Below are positions 11,227 to 24,086 of a stretch of 64,000 nucleotides of DNA, piece after piece. Position 1 is the stretch's first letter. Every line of letters begins with the position of its first letter. Source of the DNA: Saururus chinensis (taxonomy: Eukaryota; Streptophyta; Magnoliopsida; Piperales; Saururaceae). A program made the translations under genes and the position numbers. The stretch is taken from positions 23,499,057-23,563,056 of the forward strand of contig CP141148.1 of the NCBI GenBank assembly GCA_035235625.1, given 5' to 3'. A model generated the notes under the pieces. The model did no database searches. It was not told where the DNA came from and saw only the letters and a program-made list of their open reading frames with translations.

Positions 11227-14200
11227 CATTATATCACCATGTCCATCACATATCCCATCAAAAATTCAGCTTCAAACTACATCTCACGGGCATAATGAAA
11301 CTTAACTGAAGTGAAATAAGTTTAAACAAGTAATACATGAAAAGTAATACATAAAAGAATAAAAAAACATCATAAGACATCTCCAGTAGCATCAAAATCA
11401 ACATAGTCCTCCCCCTCATTGTTAGCTTGTGGAAATCTAGCTCAAAGCAAGCATCTAATGTCTGTAAGACTTTGCATCACAACATCCTGATAAGCTCTAA
11501 ACTCAGCAATGGTAATTAGTCTATCTGGATCATCCATAAGTGCTAGTGCCTCATCTGGACCCTGTGGCTCCTCTACATCTCCTAGGTGGTAAGAAAGCAT
11601 ATGTCAAACCAGAGCAGCATCAATCGGCTTCATACTCACTAAATTAGTCTCTCCTCTAGTATCCGAACATGAACCACTGTGAAAATCCTACACAAGATGT
11701 ACAGGTAGGGTAGCATCTCATGTGTGTGGCCATGAAGGAAATTCATCATGCGTCCAACGATAATGGAGGGCAGATCCAACTTAAGCTCAGGCTATTCTAG
11801 GAGATCAAGTGTATGTGTCATTGTGCGATCCACTCTATTCTTTCATGCACTCTAGATGTTGTACTAGGCAATGACATGTAGCAGACAATAAACCCTAATC
11901 CCTTGTCATGGAGTGAGCAAGTAAAGAGATATCCAGCTTTGGACCTCTATGTAAACCCATCAAAGACCCTGTAAGATCACTATCTAATGAAAACTCATAT
12001 ATGAAAAACTATGGGAAAGTGAGTGGTGTCCACTCACAACCAATGACCTCATCAATGATATCAAGTGACACTCTCACCTATACGCCTCCAGCCACTCCTT
12101 CTAATTCATCATCATCCTCCAAGCGGATAGATGCATACCATTATCGAACAAGACGTGGACAAACTGACTGACGAGAAGTTGAAATAGTGCTGAAATAATC
12201 CATCCAATAAGGACGTTCATCTATCCATCCTTTGGCAATATCTAGGGAAATGTGCACTGAGCAGCATTTTCACCTAATAGGTCGAATCCTATCCGCACCT
12301 CTACTCAAAGTCCTTGGATCTCCTAACCCAGACTCAGCAGTCTTTTGCTTCTTCGCTCTCCCTATCTAAATAAATGCAAATAAACAACCTAGGGTCAATC
12401 ATAAACTAGGAACAATATATGAACAATAATAAATGTCCTAGAATTTAAGAAATTCTTAAAATGTGAAATAAAAATCAAAATTTTTGAAATTTTAAATAAA
12501 CCCTAAAAAGATTTTGTCAGATTGGCTTCAAATCTTAACCCAACATATATCTTATTTAGTAGAACAAAAGTTATAACTAGATTCACAACCAATTTTGGTA
12601 AAAGATAGTCTTGAAAAATCCCAAAACTTTAAAGAAAAGTTGAAATTGTAGTTAATTTTTCTTAAAATCTCAAAATTCAACTAACCAAATCACATGAAGC
12701 TTTAGAATAAGTTGGTAATTATAATTTCTAACAACCCTATCGGTTCAAATCTCATTAAAATCCATTAAAAATACACTAAAAATAAAAAAATATTGGATTC
12801 AAAACTCACCTTGTCCGCAACGAATACTTGGATTTGATGCTCAAAAATAGTCTTGAAACATGCAAAATTTTCTCAAATTGCCTCTAATGTCTCTCAGAAA
12901 CACTTTGCGATAGTTTGGAGTGAAATAAATTTGAGATGAAGTGCAGCCAAAATTTAAAATAGTGCTTCGGTTCGAAAGCTCATCAATTGATTGATCGCTA
13001 GCGCTGATCGGTCGATTGATCTTAAAGTAAATGCGACTTTTTATTTTCCAAATATCAAAAAAATTCAAAAATTCAGAAAAAGTTCCAATAAATTCCTCAA
13101 AATATTTCAAGGCACTTCCCATAAAACAAAAATTTTCTAACTCCCAAAACTTTAATTAAAAATCAAATAATGAAAATCAATGTAAATGACCTCCTTTTGA
13201 TGAATTTTTAATCAATTTTCCTTTAATCTAAGTGCATCCCATTTAATTATATTTATTAATATCTTACCTTAGATTAGTCAACCTAATTGGTATGTAATTG
13301 TCAATTTTATTCTCTTCTTTTTGACACATTAATTTTCTTTTATTAATTTTAAAAGAAAATTACCAATGTAGGCAACTCTTATCTCTTTTAATCTTGAATC
13401 TCACAAACTCACTCTTAACCAAATTGAGACAAATTTTTTAAACCCTAGTAATGACTAATTTCACATTTTTAACTCTCTTTAGCTAGAATATGTACATCAT
13501 TTTCCTAAAAAGATAAAAACAATCAAAAGCTCATAGTCAATATGCTCGTGCATTTTCTGAGTAATGATATTTTTCCTTAATTTATTTGTTTAGAGCTTGA
13601 CTTTTTTTTAATCCTCTCTACTTGCATCAATCTTTTTTTTTTCTTTCTTTTTCATTCATTTTTCTTAATGTTAAGCGGATAAGAACTTCACACTATCCTA
13701 GGCCGACCTAAGTAAGTAGCACTTCCCCATCATCTTTACGAAGATAATTCTAATACCTAAAGATATTAAAGTACATAAGACTTATAAGCATTGAAGTGCA
13801 TTGCATAGAATTTTCTTTTATTTTTAATTTTTAGTAGAAATTAGAAAAGATCCTCTAATTTGATCACCTAAACTCCATTAAAATCCAAACGCCTAAGTCA
13901 ATTTAAGTTTAATAATTATTTCTTTAGGTTCATACATAAAAGTGTTTTGAGTCTCAACATGATGTATACAAGTTTTTAAAATTAGAGAATTGCAACATCA
14001 AGTAAAAGAAAATCAAATTCATCTTCACTCTCCTTGGTGTATCATTCTCCTCATTAAGTTATGATTGACCATTAATCATGTTATATTTCAACTTAAAAGA
14101 AAATCAATTTCATTATGTCTCACGAGCTAAAATAATCAAAAACAAAAATGAAGCCAATTGCAAACTCAAGCAAAAGCTACACTAAATGTTTTATGCCTTT

Positions 14201-14559
14201 TATCATTTTTTTTCAATTCAAAACCTATGAATTAAAGACATGTAAAAATAAAGTAAAATGTGATAAAACAAAAAGAAATGCATATCCAAAAGATTGAAAG
14301 AATTAAACCATGGACACAAGTCAGAGTCTCTTTACTTAAAGATTTGAGACTCCTTAGTCATGCCTACTTAACAAATTCTAAGGCAACTTAAGGTAGACTT
14401 CTTTTCTCTTCCTAATTGATCATTCAAAGCTTCAAGAACAATCTTCCTCACCCACACTCTTCATCTTCTATTCATATACTTGGTGGGGCAACTTATGCGT
14501 AGTATAGATAGTGTGCTTCTTCTCATTCTTTTTTAACCTAAGTTTGAAAGGATAATTCT

Positions 14560-16255
14560 TAACACATTATCTTCTAGTATGGGTCTCATTATGGCAAATG
14601 TCACACACACCCACTATACTAAAACCTATCCTTCCTCCTTTCCCTTTTGACTTAGGTGGGTTGGGCACTATCTTAGGGTTTTTGTCACTCTTTTTTGCCT
14701 TCACAAAGATAGTAGGTTTTAGTAAGGGGGTAGTCAAGCAATTCCTAAAACCTAAGCCCATTTTGTTCGTTTGACCAATGTTAAGCATAGTTTCCAACTT
14801 CTTCTTACTACTCTTGAATCCATCTAATTTCTCTTTAGTAGACATGAGTTCTCTACTAAGAGCACTAAGACTTCTCTTTTTCACTCTCTATGTCTTTCTT
14901 AAGGTCATACACTTCTTCAAGTTTGACATTCAACTCCATTAACCTATTGCCTCTTAAGAAGACAAAATTATTTCATCTTCTTTCTTCTTCAACTATCTCT
15001 CAAGGGTTTTGGTTTTCTTAGTCAAGACTAAGAATTGTTTGAGGAATCCCTTAAACTCATTAGAATCAACCTCAAACTCTGAGTTTTCTTTAAAAAAAGT
15101 GGACTCATGAGACTCTTGTCTAGAACTATCATTCTTCACACTTACATGAAAGGATATATAGTTACAAAGTTCATCATCTTATAAAGAACTCTCATCAGAA
15201 TAAGTTGCTTGAAGCACCTTGTCATTTCTCTTATAATCAAACCCCTTTGATTTGTTAGGCTTATCGTCAGAAGAATTATCAAACTTAATATTAGGAAAAT
15301 TAGCAATAAAGTGACCTAAGTTACCACATTCAAAACATTTCAAATTCTTCTTATTTTGTTTGTTTCGCCTCTCATCTCTCTTATCATTTTGTCTCTTCTA
15401 AGAATTTTGTCCCTTATTGTTAAATCTAAAGTTTTGAGTTTTCATGACTTTCTTGAAGTTTTTAGCCAATAAAAGCATTAGTTCTTCATCATCTTCAATC
15501 CATTCAAATTCTTCTAAGGTGTTTAACACTTGGTTCTTCTTGAAAGTTCTTTTAAATGCTTATAGGTCATTCTGTTTTCCCTTCGATTTTGCAAACAAGT
15601 CCTTTTTATTTTATATGACTCTTCTTGCATCTCAAAAGTTTTAAGGTTCCCAACCAACTCCTCAATGTCTAAGGTGTCTATCTTTTTATATTCATTAATG
15701 GCTGCCACCTTAATTTTAAATTTATTAGACATAGACCTTAACAACTTCATCACAAAAAGGTAATCATGTATGGGCTCTCCTAGTTGATCAAATGTGTTTA
15801 CTATGTCTGAAATAGTCTCTTCCTCACTCATTATTGTGTTTTCAAACTATAAGGTTAGCATATGTAGCCTAAACATTTTCACAGCCTCAGTTCCCTCATT
15901 ATATTTTACTAATTTTTGACATGCAACCATGGCAGATATGTAATTGGAAATAAACATGTGTTGTGACTTTCCTATAACATTAAATAATGCACTAAGGGCT
16001 TTACTCATTTGATTTGCAAACTTAGTCTCATTCTTATCTCATTCACTTTCATCTTTTAGAATTGAATTCTCATCCTTGTCTTTGATCAATGGAGGATTTC
16101 ATCCTTTAATCACTGCTTTCTAGACATTTTCATCAAGCGCTTGAATAAAAGCACTCATCTTATGTTTCCAATATGAAATGTTTTGGTCATCATACAAGGG
16201 TGGTCTGTTCATTGGATTACCCAAATCCCATGTTCATTCATTGAGTTTTTTGAAC
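14560..16255 (-). mobile_element. Gag remnant of Sirevirus copy B
   Basis: Fossil gag on the minus strand. The N-terminal start region near 16255 parallels that of copy A. Next comes a UBN2-type central part, seen in the 15523-15831 frame with ISDIVNTF and KIDTLDIEELVGNLKTFEM. A zinc knuckle lies near 15300-15350. A C-terminal basic coiled region (14567-14884 frame) carries MGLGFRNC, a motif typical of Sirevirus gag tails. The order and spacing match copy A. The gene is broken, and no intact product is expected. Confidence 0.65.
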
Positions 16256-16633
16256 CAGTAATTGAATTTAATCCAAGAAAAACAACTCGGGCAATGCTAT
16301 TTAAGCAATTAAAGCAAGGAAGCTTATAAGAAAAGCAACTAATAATCTAGGGCACACAAATCAGTAAGTTTAAACAAGTAATTCTAATAAAAAAACAAGT
16401 AAGCAAAATTTAGAAATTGCAAACCCTAGCACAAGTTATTTAGCGAAAGAAATAAAACTATAGAAGATTAAGCAAGATAATATAGCACTAACATGCTAAA
16501 TCAGATTGATATCATGAAGCAAAATTAAATTTTTAATAATTAAACCTTGGCTAGAGTTTAAAATCCATCTACTCAACCTAGCGGACCACCACATTGTCCC
16601 TAGTATGATTATCTAACGAAGATAAAGACTACG

Positions 16634-17252
16634 GGTAAGGGTGCTAAAGCAAGCTTGTTGGCTTGACTCGACCCGTGTTCGACTCAACTTAGCTCGTGTT
16701 CAAGCTCGAACTCAAAATTAGTCAAGCCAAGCTCAATCATAGCTATGTTCATTTGACTCGGGTCGAGGTTCGAGAAAAGCTTGCATTCATAGCATTTATA
16801 TATAGATTTCATGTCTTCCACATTTCAACTCCTTTCATAATATGTACTATTTTTCACTTTTTTCATGTATGATATAAGCAAAAAATATCATGTTAGAATT
16901 AGGACCATTGTTTTATTTCTATAAATTAAAACATGCATACAATAATCTTTTCATCTAGTTTTAATTGTGTGAGATTAGAAAATTAAAATAAACTAATATT
17001 AGTTTGTTTGATTTTTTAATCCATACCTTGAATATGAACAAGGTAGAAATTGGGTTGATGTGTTAGTTCTCTCAATATTTACATCTCTTTACTAAAATAA
17101 TATATTATATAATGATCACAAAATCAAGCCAGCTCGCAAGCTAAAACAAATCAACTCGATTCAACTCGAGCTCGACTCGAATTCGAAATTGAAATTTCAA
17201 GCTTATGCCAAATCAGCCTAAACCTAGACATGACTCAGCTCGTTAGAACCCC
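16634..17252. mobile_element. hAT-like MITE inside Sirevirus LTR
   Basis: The block starts GGGTAAGGGTGCTAAAGC and ends GTTAGAACCCCTA, imperfect inverted repeats. Both ends hold GCTCGACTCG-type words. It is flanked by AGACTACG (16626-16633) and TAACTACG (17253-17260), a near-match of 8 bases as expected for hAT elements. The related LTR copy at about 3300 reads ATTACGAG without the insertion, which supports a later insertion of about 620 bp. No transposase. Confidence 0.6.
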
Positions 17253-18402
17253 TAACTACGAGATATAGCCTCTTTGCGCAAAATTTTCTTTTAAAGTAGA
17301 AACAAGTAAATATACTCTCAAAGAGCACTCATGATGTATCAATCAATCAAACTTAAAACATTCAATCCAAACATTTACACACAATAATTTAACTTAGAAA
17401 ACCCAAACTTGGGTAAAAAACCACGACAGTTCCGAAGGAACCAAATCAATGCACTACTAGCAAGCAAGAAAATTCACATCGACAAAAATAAACCACCAAC
17501 CTTTGTTTTGATTCCAACACAAACTCCTTTTGTTTAGATCTCCATAAATTCTTGTCGTTGTTAGCCTTCAAGTATTCTTCCTTAAGAACTTAAAACTTTT
17601 CTTCCTGCTTGTTTTATCTTTGTCTTCTTTTAGACTTCAATGAGCTCCTCTTGTTGTATTGACTTTGGCCTTTTGCAATCTTCAATCTCCCATTCAAATT
17701 TGCTTCAACTCCTTTGAAACTTCTTTGTGAAATCTCTTCTCTTCAATTGTGGAATAGCTTCATGAATTAACCATAGATCTTCTCTTAAAAACTCCATGTG
17801 AATTCCCTTGGAAAACAATAAGCAAAGGTTTTTCCATTCTTCTCTAATTTTTTCTAGGTTTTCCACTCTCAAAATTTGTGACTTCTTATCTTTTCTATAG
17901 CTCTCCAACCCGATTTAGGTCTTCGGCTTCAACAAGGAATGAAATTGAATTCGGAATAGTTTATTATGGCAACTAGAATTATTGGCGATTGATCATTTAA
18001 GACAGTAATCAATTGTTCATTGTTTTATTAACACACTATTATTTGAGCAATCGATCGATAACTCTCGGCTTCATTTTACACATGGCTAATTCAAGTGTCG
18101 ATCGATCGTTCTCTTCTCCTTTATGTCCAACGATCGATCGTTTTGACTGTATAATTAAAGTTTTACCCTTTTTACCCTAAAACCTCTTCAACCCCTAAAA
18201 TCACTTCTAAAACTTCTTAAAGTGATTTTGGTATGCAAGAATGATATGAATAAGCTTCACAAACCTTGAACATTCTTTAGTCCTCTGTTTTGAACCATGT
18301 GAACACGTCTTGTAGTGACCCGACTTTTTAAATAATTTAAAAGTCTAAATTCCGTCAATTCGTAAATAAAAGGGTGTCAAGATCAACCATGTATGTACAG
18401 AC

Positions 18403-19067
18403 ATGGAAGGCCGTATCGATACGGATGAGAGTATCGATGACAATGGATATGGGTATGCTCCACTGATACTCTTGGTACGCGCTGAAATGGGCATAAACCC
18501 TTTTATAAACATAAAAAAATATTATAACTAATAATATATCATTATAATACTTCTTTTAGAGCATAATAAGACCATATAATACCGTATCAACCGATACGGG
18601 TATTCTATAATTAGGTCATTTAGAACCATACACTATTATGCTCTCCATCCCATATAAATTATTGCTCATTTTTTCCCATATTAAGTACTTTAAAATTAGT
18701 TTATTTTAAAAACAAATAATATGCTTAATATGAGTCTAAGTTATATGTTTAAAGAAATATATATTTGTAGAGCACTATATATACAAAAATAATTATGTAA
18801 ATTGCATGGACCTACCCGTATTGATCTCATATATCTTTAAAAATATTATTTTTAATATAACAAAAACGTAAACTTTTAAAGAAGTTGGGTTTGAATTGTG
18901 TTTTTTGTTTTTAAGGGAAAACATTTAAAATAAAAAATTTATTTTTAAAATATGATATCGATACATATCGGCCATATCGATACGGTACGGCCACTACATA
19001 TTGATATTTCTGATGGGAGGCGTATCGCCCCTGTACCGTACTGGTATCGGCCGATACTGCCTTCCAT
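18403..19067. mobile_element. MITE with ATGGAAGGC inverted ends and CGTATCGATACG words
   Basis: Ends are ATGGAAGGCCGTATCG on the left and CGATACTGCCTTCCAT on the right. The subterminal regions are full of TATCGATACGG and ATCGGCCGATAC palindromic words. The middle is AT-rich and codes for nothing recognised. GTACAGA lies close to both ends but does not abut them equally, so the target duplication is unresolved. Confidence 0.6.
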
Positions 19068-20039
19068 GCGTACAGAAGAGTAAATTTTCATTAATTTACA
19101 TAATTACAAAACTTACAAAATATACAAAATAATGATCAGCGTGCCTTGAGAAAATCAAAGTAGCTCAAATTTGCAAAAATAATATGTATCGAAAGAACTT
19201 AACAAAATAAATCCAAAGTGTAGATCTTTTGAAGTTCTGCTAGCAATCTTCATTAAAATCACCTTCTCCGTTCATACATATAACATTTGAGGGGTAGCTG
19301 AGTATATTTATAATCAGTAGGTAAAGTTAAATTTTAATAACATGTTATAACATAAAATATAATAAAAGATATATAAAATATTATTCTAATAATTAATGTA
19401 AATAACATTTAAAAGTCTACTTAAATAACTCAAAATATTCTTAACCCGAAACCCAAACTTGTTTCTTTTACAAAATGTAGGATAAAATAGCCTTTCACAT
19501 AATCCACTAAATTGTTCAAAGTTGGATGAATCATCATTCACATAATGTTGCCAATACCAAAACGATATACACCCATGCTCGTGGGGCTACGGGATCCATA
19601 TGAAATAGATCTTCCCGTGATAACCCATTTCATGGGCACACCATATGCCTTAATAGGCGGTACCAAGGAGTTATAATGCCAATAGTTTTGGGGATTTATA
19701 TCAAATAAATACCCTTCAAAATCGATGATAGTTTTGGGGCTTTATAACAAATATCTACCCTTCAAATACAAGTAAAATCATTCGTAATGTCAATAAAATA
19801 ATCATAATAAAAAGTCCGTTTCATGATCAAATCCTACTAAGAGGTGTACAATACAATATAATTTTAGCATTTATACAACACCTAGTAAATACCCTCTTTT
19901 GAAATAATATTTTATGAAAGAATTATGAAATTGAACAAACTAGTCGTAGCACGGAATTAGAGGTTAAAGTCACCTACCTTTTGTTCTTAAATTTGACTAG
20001 AGTAACGGTCGACGGTTAGAGTCTTATCTTGTTCCCGGG

Positions 20040-20310
20040 ATTAAGAGTGGTAGGCAAAAACTTTTCTCACAATAGGACAAACTCTCCTTCTGGGCTCCAA
20101 AGCTGTAGACAGAGCCTCCCCTTGCGCTCGGAAGATTTCTCCTTCAAGCTCGAAAAAGGGGACGGAGTCAACCCTTGTAGTTGGACATTTCATCCATCCG
20201 GCATGAAAGTGGGGATGGAGTCAACCCTTGTTAGGACATTTCCTCCTTCCGGCCTGAAAGTGGTGGACGGAGTCTCCTCTTACCTCAGGTCATTTGCCCC
20301 CTCTAGAGTG
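20040..20310 (-). repeat. Degenerate minisatellite, inverted copy of the 56-bp family
   Basis: Repeating GGACGGAGTC/AGACAGAGCCTCCCC and CATTTCATCCxTCCGGC words with a spacing of about 50-60 bases. They are the reverse complement of the AGGGGAGGCTCTGTC unit at 7200-7590 and 28336-28800. Reading frames through it are not genes. Confidence 0.55.
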
Positions 20311-21150
20311 GCTAATTCAAAACATATACCACTACATGACGTAGAACGCCCTCCAATTATCTAGGATTGATTTTTTAACAAACGAAATCATGCAAGAAAC
20401 AACTTAGAAAAGGAGGAGAGAAGGTCCAAGGAGACGGGTAAAATCAGAGGGGAAGACGGGAGAAAATGGCATGTGAATAGACCTCCCCCACCCCTCACCT
20501 ATTTATAAAGATTCGAAACCATTGGATGTGTGCCATGTGGCGCCCATCCTACGGCTATGTCTAGCCATTAGAGGCCAGCACGCCTACCATTTATGGCTAG
20601 CCATGCGGCTAGTCTACGATGGCTCACCTGTAACCGTAGGCTATAGCCTGCGCAACTGCTTTCATAAGCATTGTGGACTCCTATTTTTTTGTCTATATTT
20701 GAAATCGAAATTTCAAACATCAACAAGATGATTTAAGGGTACCTTATCTTATAAAATTAAAGTGGGCCCAGCCCACAAAACGTTTGTCGAGGTCATAGCA
20801 TACTATCCCTATGTCCAATTTTCCTATTCTTGGGCTTAAAACATTCATCTCTCATAGCCCTACGAAAACCCACAAAGCTCCTTTAAATGAATCAAGCTCA
20901 AAACTATTCAATTTTAAGAAAAAAATGGTTATTGGAACCTAAAACTTAATGTGAACACAGAAGTAAAGTTTTTTGAAAATTTTAGATTGTTACACGTCTG
21001 CTCCTATCTTTCAAGTTTTTTAATTCTAAATTTGACTCGACTACAACAACATCGAATCAGATTTTAAGACTAAGTACTACTAAAGTTTTCTAACATAATT
21101 TTGAAAAAGAAATTAGTCAATTAACATAACATATGACACATGTTCTTACA

Positions 21151-21470
21151 AGTGGGATCTAATTTCTTACTTCTGGAATTCTAGTGTGCAATTCTATTTA
21201 CTGGCGTGAGAGCCAATTTTACTTGGTTATTTATTTTTATATTGTTGACATACATATACTTAGATAGATATCATGCTATTTATGGATTTTCAATACATGT
21301 AGTAATATCGTATGTTTTGATGTTTTTACTTATAAACCTCAGTTATCATGACCTAGATATTTAGTCGGATACTTTACTTTGCATTTATGAAAAGGAAAAT
21401 ATTCCATGTGATTTATCATACAATATTTTATAAAGGGGTTTAAAAATCCCGATTGTCAGAGGTCCCTAAT
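21151..21470. other. Unassigned intergenic DNA
   Basis: Between the outer end of Sirevirus copy B and the gag fragment of copy C. AT-rich; nothing recognised. Confidence 0.4.
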
Positions 21471-23466
21471 AGTTCTTCCATATCTAAGGTATCAATTTTG
21501 TTTAATTTGTTAATAGTAACCACCTTAATTTTAAATTTAATATTAGGGAACCAAAGAATCTTCCTCACAACGAAATGATCCAGTATTAGCTCACCTCATT
21601 GATCACAAGTCTTAACAATGTTAGAGTATTTTGCATAATACTCAGCAATGGTTCCATCTTCAGTCATCAGAATGTTTTCAAATTCAAGAGTACACACCTT
21701 GAAACTTTGATGACATCAGTACTTTCATTAGAGTACTTCACCAAATGATCTCATGCTACTTTGCTGAAATACAATTAGATATGAAGCCTATGTTGGCTCT
21801 ATCCCATGACATTTAACAGAGCACTCGGTGTTTTACTATTCTAATTGGTCGTCTTCCATTCTGATTCATCTCAATCACATTTAACCTTCATAATATTGTT
21901 CTCATCCTTATCCTTCATCATTGGAGGATTCTATTCTTTCACCACTGCCTCCCATAAGTTACCATCAAGGGCTTGGATAAAGGCTTTCATCCGATTTCAC
22001 CAATAAGAAAAAATTTGACCATTAAATAGAGGAGACCAATTTATGGGATTTCCCAAGTCACCATGCTCATTCATATTAAAATTATTTATTTAAAATCAAA
22101 CAAGCAAACAAGTTAAGAGAGATAATATATTAAGAGAAAAACCTAACTCTAGTAGCAAGTAATTTGTTAAAAATTGATCTAAGCAAAGTAAATTCTTCAG
22201 TTACCACTTGTGAGTTTAATATCATTCAAATCTCAAGAGTCATTATAGTGCCTCTAGCACAAAAATAAAAAGATAGAAACCTACAAAATGTCACCACTTG
22301 TATAGGAAATTGAAATTGCTAATAGAGCTGATTTTCAAACACATGATCACATGAAAATAACACGAGAAGTTTTATATGTAGAAACCTAATCGAGAAAAAT
22401 CTATGTGGCCACACTAGGCCTATTAATTAATGCACTACGAAGATATAGAATTTCAAGACTCAATGTTACTAATCCCCTCATCAAAAGTCCATCTCTAGAC
22501 CTCTTTGTTGCCAAAGTACATCTCGGCACTTATGAACTCCGTCTTCTTCTTCTTCTTCACTAGTACAACCTCTTTATCTTCTTGAAGCTCTAATCAAAGT
22601 CCTTCTTGATTCACTTATGCAATAACTCTTGTGTGTGATGTGCTTGTGACTCTTACAACTTCAAAATTAATTCATAAAATAATTACAAATCAATCACTCA
22701 CCTTTCTATTGATTTTCTCTCAAATTCGTTCAAAGGTTTTTAAAGGAAATATGTATAAAGCTCTTTTTTCTCAAAATATCATTCTTTCCTTCTTAATTTC
22801 ATCATTTTTAGGTCCTTAAATAGTTATCTAAGTCGGTTTAAGTCATTGACTTTTAATATGAAATAAAATGCTAGCAGAATTACCTATTTTCATGTCAACG
22901 CACTACAACCTAATCAACCATTAATAGGACGATAGATCGTTCCTTATAGTACTATTTAGAAACCCTTGGAAAACTGATTGATCATTTCAACAGTGTGATC
23001 GATTGTTCACTGTTTTGGACCTAATAAATTTCTCCTGGTCAATCTTTTCCACTAAACGATCAAATGTTTAATGTTTAACAAAAAAAATCTCAAAACTCAT
23101 TCAAGCCTAGCTACTTAATGGTTTTTCAAGAAAGATTGATTACTTTTGTGTTTATTTATAATTTTGGTCTATTGTCATCTATTCTTTTCCTAGCACTTGC
23201 ATAAGGTATTTTCTATAAAAACCTAAATGTTTGTGACTTGTATATACATGATATTTGTTTTTTACTCTTCCAACTTTAATAACTTTAATTAAGTACTCTT
23301 CGAATTTGAATCTCTCTAACTCTTCAAGTCATTTAATTTCAAATCTAATTCGACACATTACTAATATAGTAAAACTTTAAAAGATTTAAATTTCAATCAC
23401 AAATAGAGTTAATTTTATTAATTAAAATATAATCAATTACAATATATGTCACATATATTCTTATAT
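21471..23466 (-). mobile_element. Ty1/copia Sirevirus-like remnant, copy C
   Basis: A partial gag (about 22075-21480, minus strand) is followed upstream by the same LTR family. The text around 22380-22440 and the paired GATCGATTG/ATCAATCGTTCACTG words near 22930-23010 parallel copies A (4020-4100) and B (18000-18140). The outer LTR end is near 23466. Old and broken; no pol seen. Confidence 0.55.
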
Positions 23467-23998
23467 GACATATCACTTCAACTTAAGGGGTTGTTGGAAT
23501 ATCAACTTAAACAAAATTAGAATGTAGATTCAATGAAATTATGTCAACGGATTTGAGTGTAATCAGAATTAATAGAATGGAATGGAATAAAATATTGTGG
23601 GTACCAAGCTTGTAGGAATTAATTAAAAAAATCAACAAAGATGGCGATTCCGCAGGAAGTGTCAGAATTGACCAAATGTTCTCGAAGACATTCATAAATT
23701 CGACGGTGGAATGGAATTTTTCATTTAGTTGAAGTTTTCCAGCTAAACATGATTTCGACCTAAACATGTGGAATTATGCTGAAATCCACGGAATCAAAGG
23801 CCAAATGTGCTATTCAAAAGTAGTTAAAAGTGTACGGCAAGAGGAAGCTCAAAAATAAAATAAAAAATGTAGAAGTGTACATCACGTGGACGTGACCAAG
23901 TGGAAGGCGGCGGCTTTATCTACTAATTTTTCATTAATAACTACATTTAAAACGTAAAATATTTATGATCCCAAGTCATGGTCATCTGTTCGTAAGTT

Positions 23999-24008
23999 CA
24001 ATAAATAG
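23999..24008 (+). promoter_or_regulatory. Possible TATA element of the NCS-like gene
   Basis: CAATAAATAG lies about 80 bases before the start codon of the gene at 24087. It is a weak TATA match, chosen by position only. Confidence 0.3.
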
Positions 24009-24086
24009 CCAACGCAAAGAACTGGCTGGCTGGCATAAAGAAAACCCTGAAACATTTCGTAAGAAAGAAGCAAGTCCAGGAAGAAG

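Larger units (their letters stand above)
18314..20991 (-). mobile_element. Ty3/gypsy-like LTR with TSD CGTCT, nested in Sirevirus LTR
   Basis: The plus-strand block starts TGTAGTGACCCGAC and ends TAGATTGTTACA, and is flanked on both sides by CGTCT (18309-18313 and 20992-20996). TG...CA ends and a 5-bp duplication are the hallmark of LTR insertion. On the minus strand a TATA-like CTTTATAAATAGG lies near 20510, about 480 bases from the start. A degenerate minisatellite is at 20040-20310 and a MITE at 18403-19067. No gag-pol lies inside, so it reads as a solo LTR of about 2 kb plus the MITE. The surrounding Sirevirus LTR text continues on each side. Confidence 0.65.
10705..21150 (-). mobile_element. 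Ty1/copia Sirevirus-like remnant, copy B, with nested insertions
   Basis: On the minus strand the 5' LTR starts at 21150 (TGTAAGAACATGTG). It is interrupted by another LTR (18314-20991) and a MITE (16634-17252) and continues to about 16400. Gag follows (about 16255-14560). Further downstream are a region resembling the extra env-like ORF carried by some Sireviruses (about 12370-11390, weak) and the purine tract AAAAAGGGGGAG near 11045. A short piece of 3' LTR lies near 10800-10705 and shares CATATGTGTCATATG-type sequence with 4480-4510 and 21121-21150. Integrase and reverse transcriptase were not seen. The element is old and broken with many interruptions. Confidence 0.6.
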
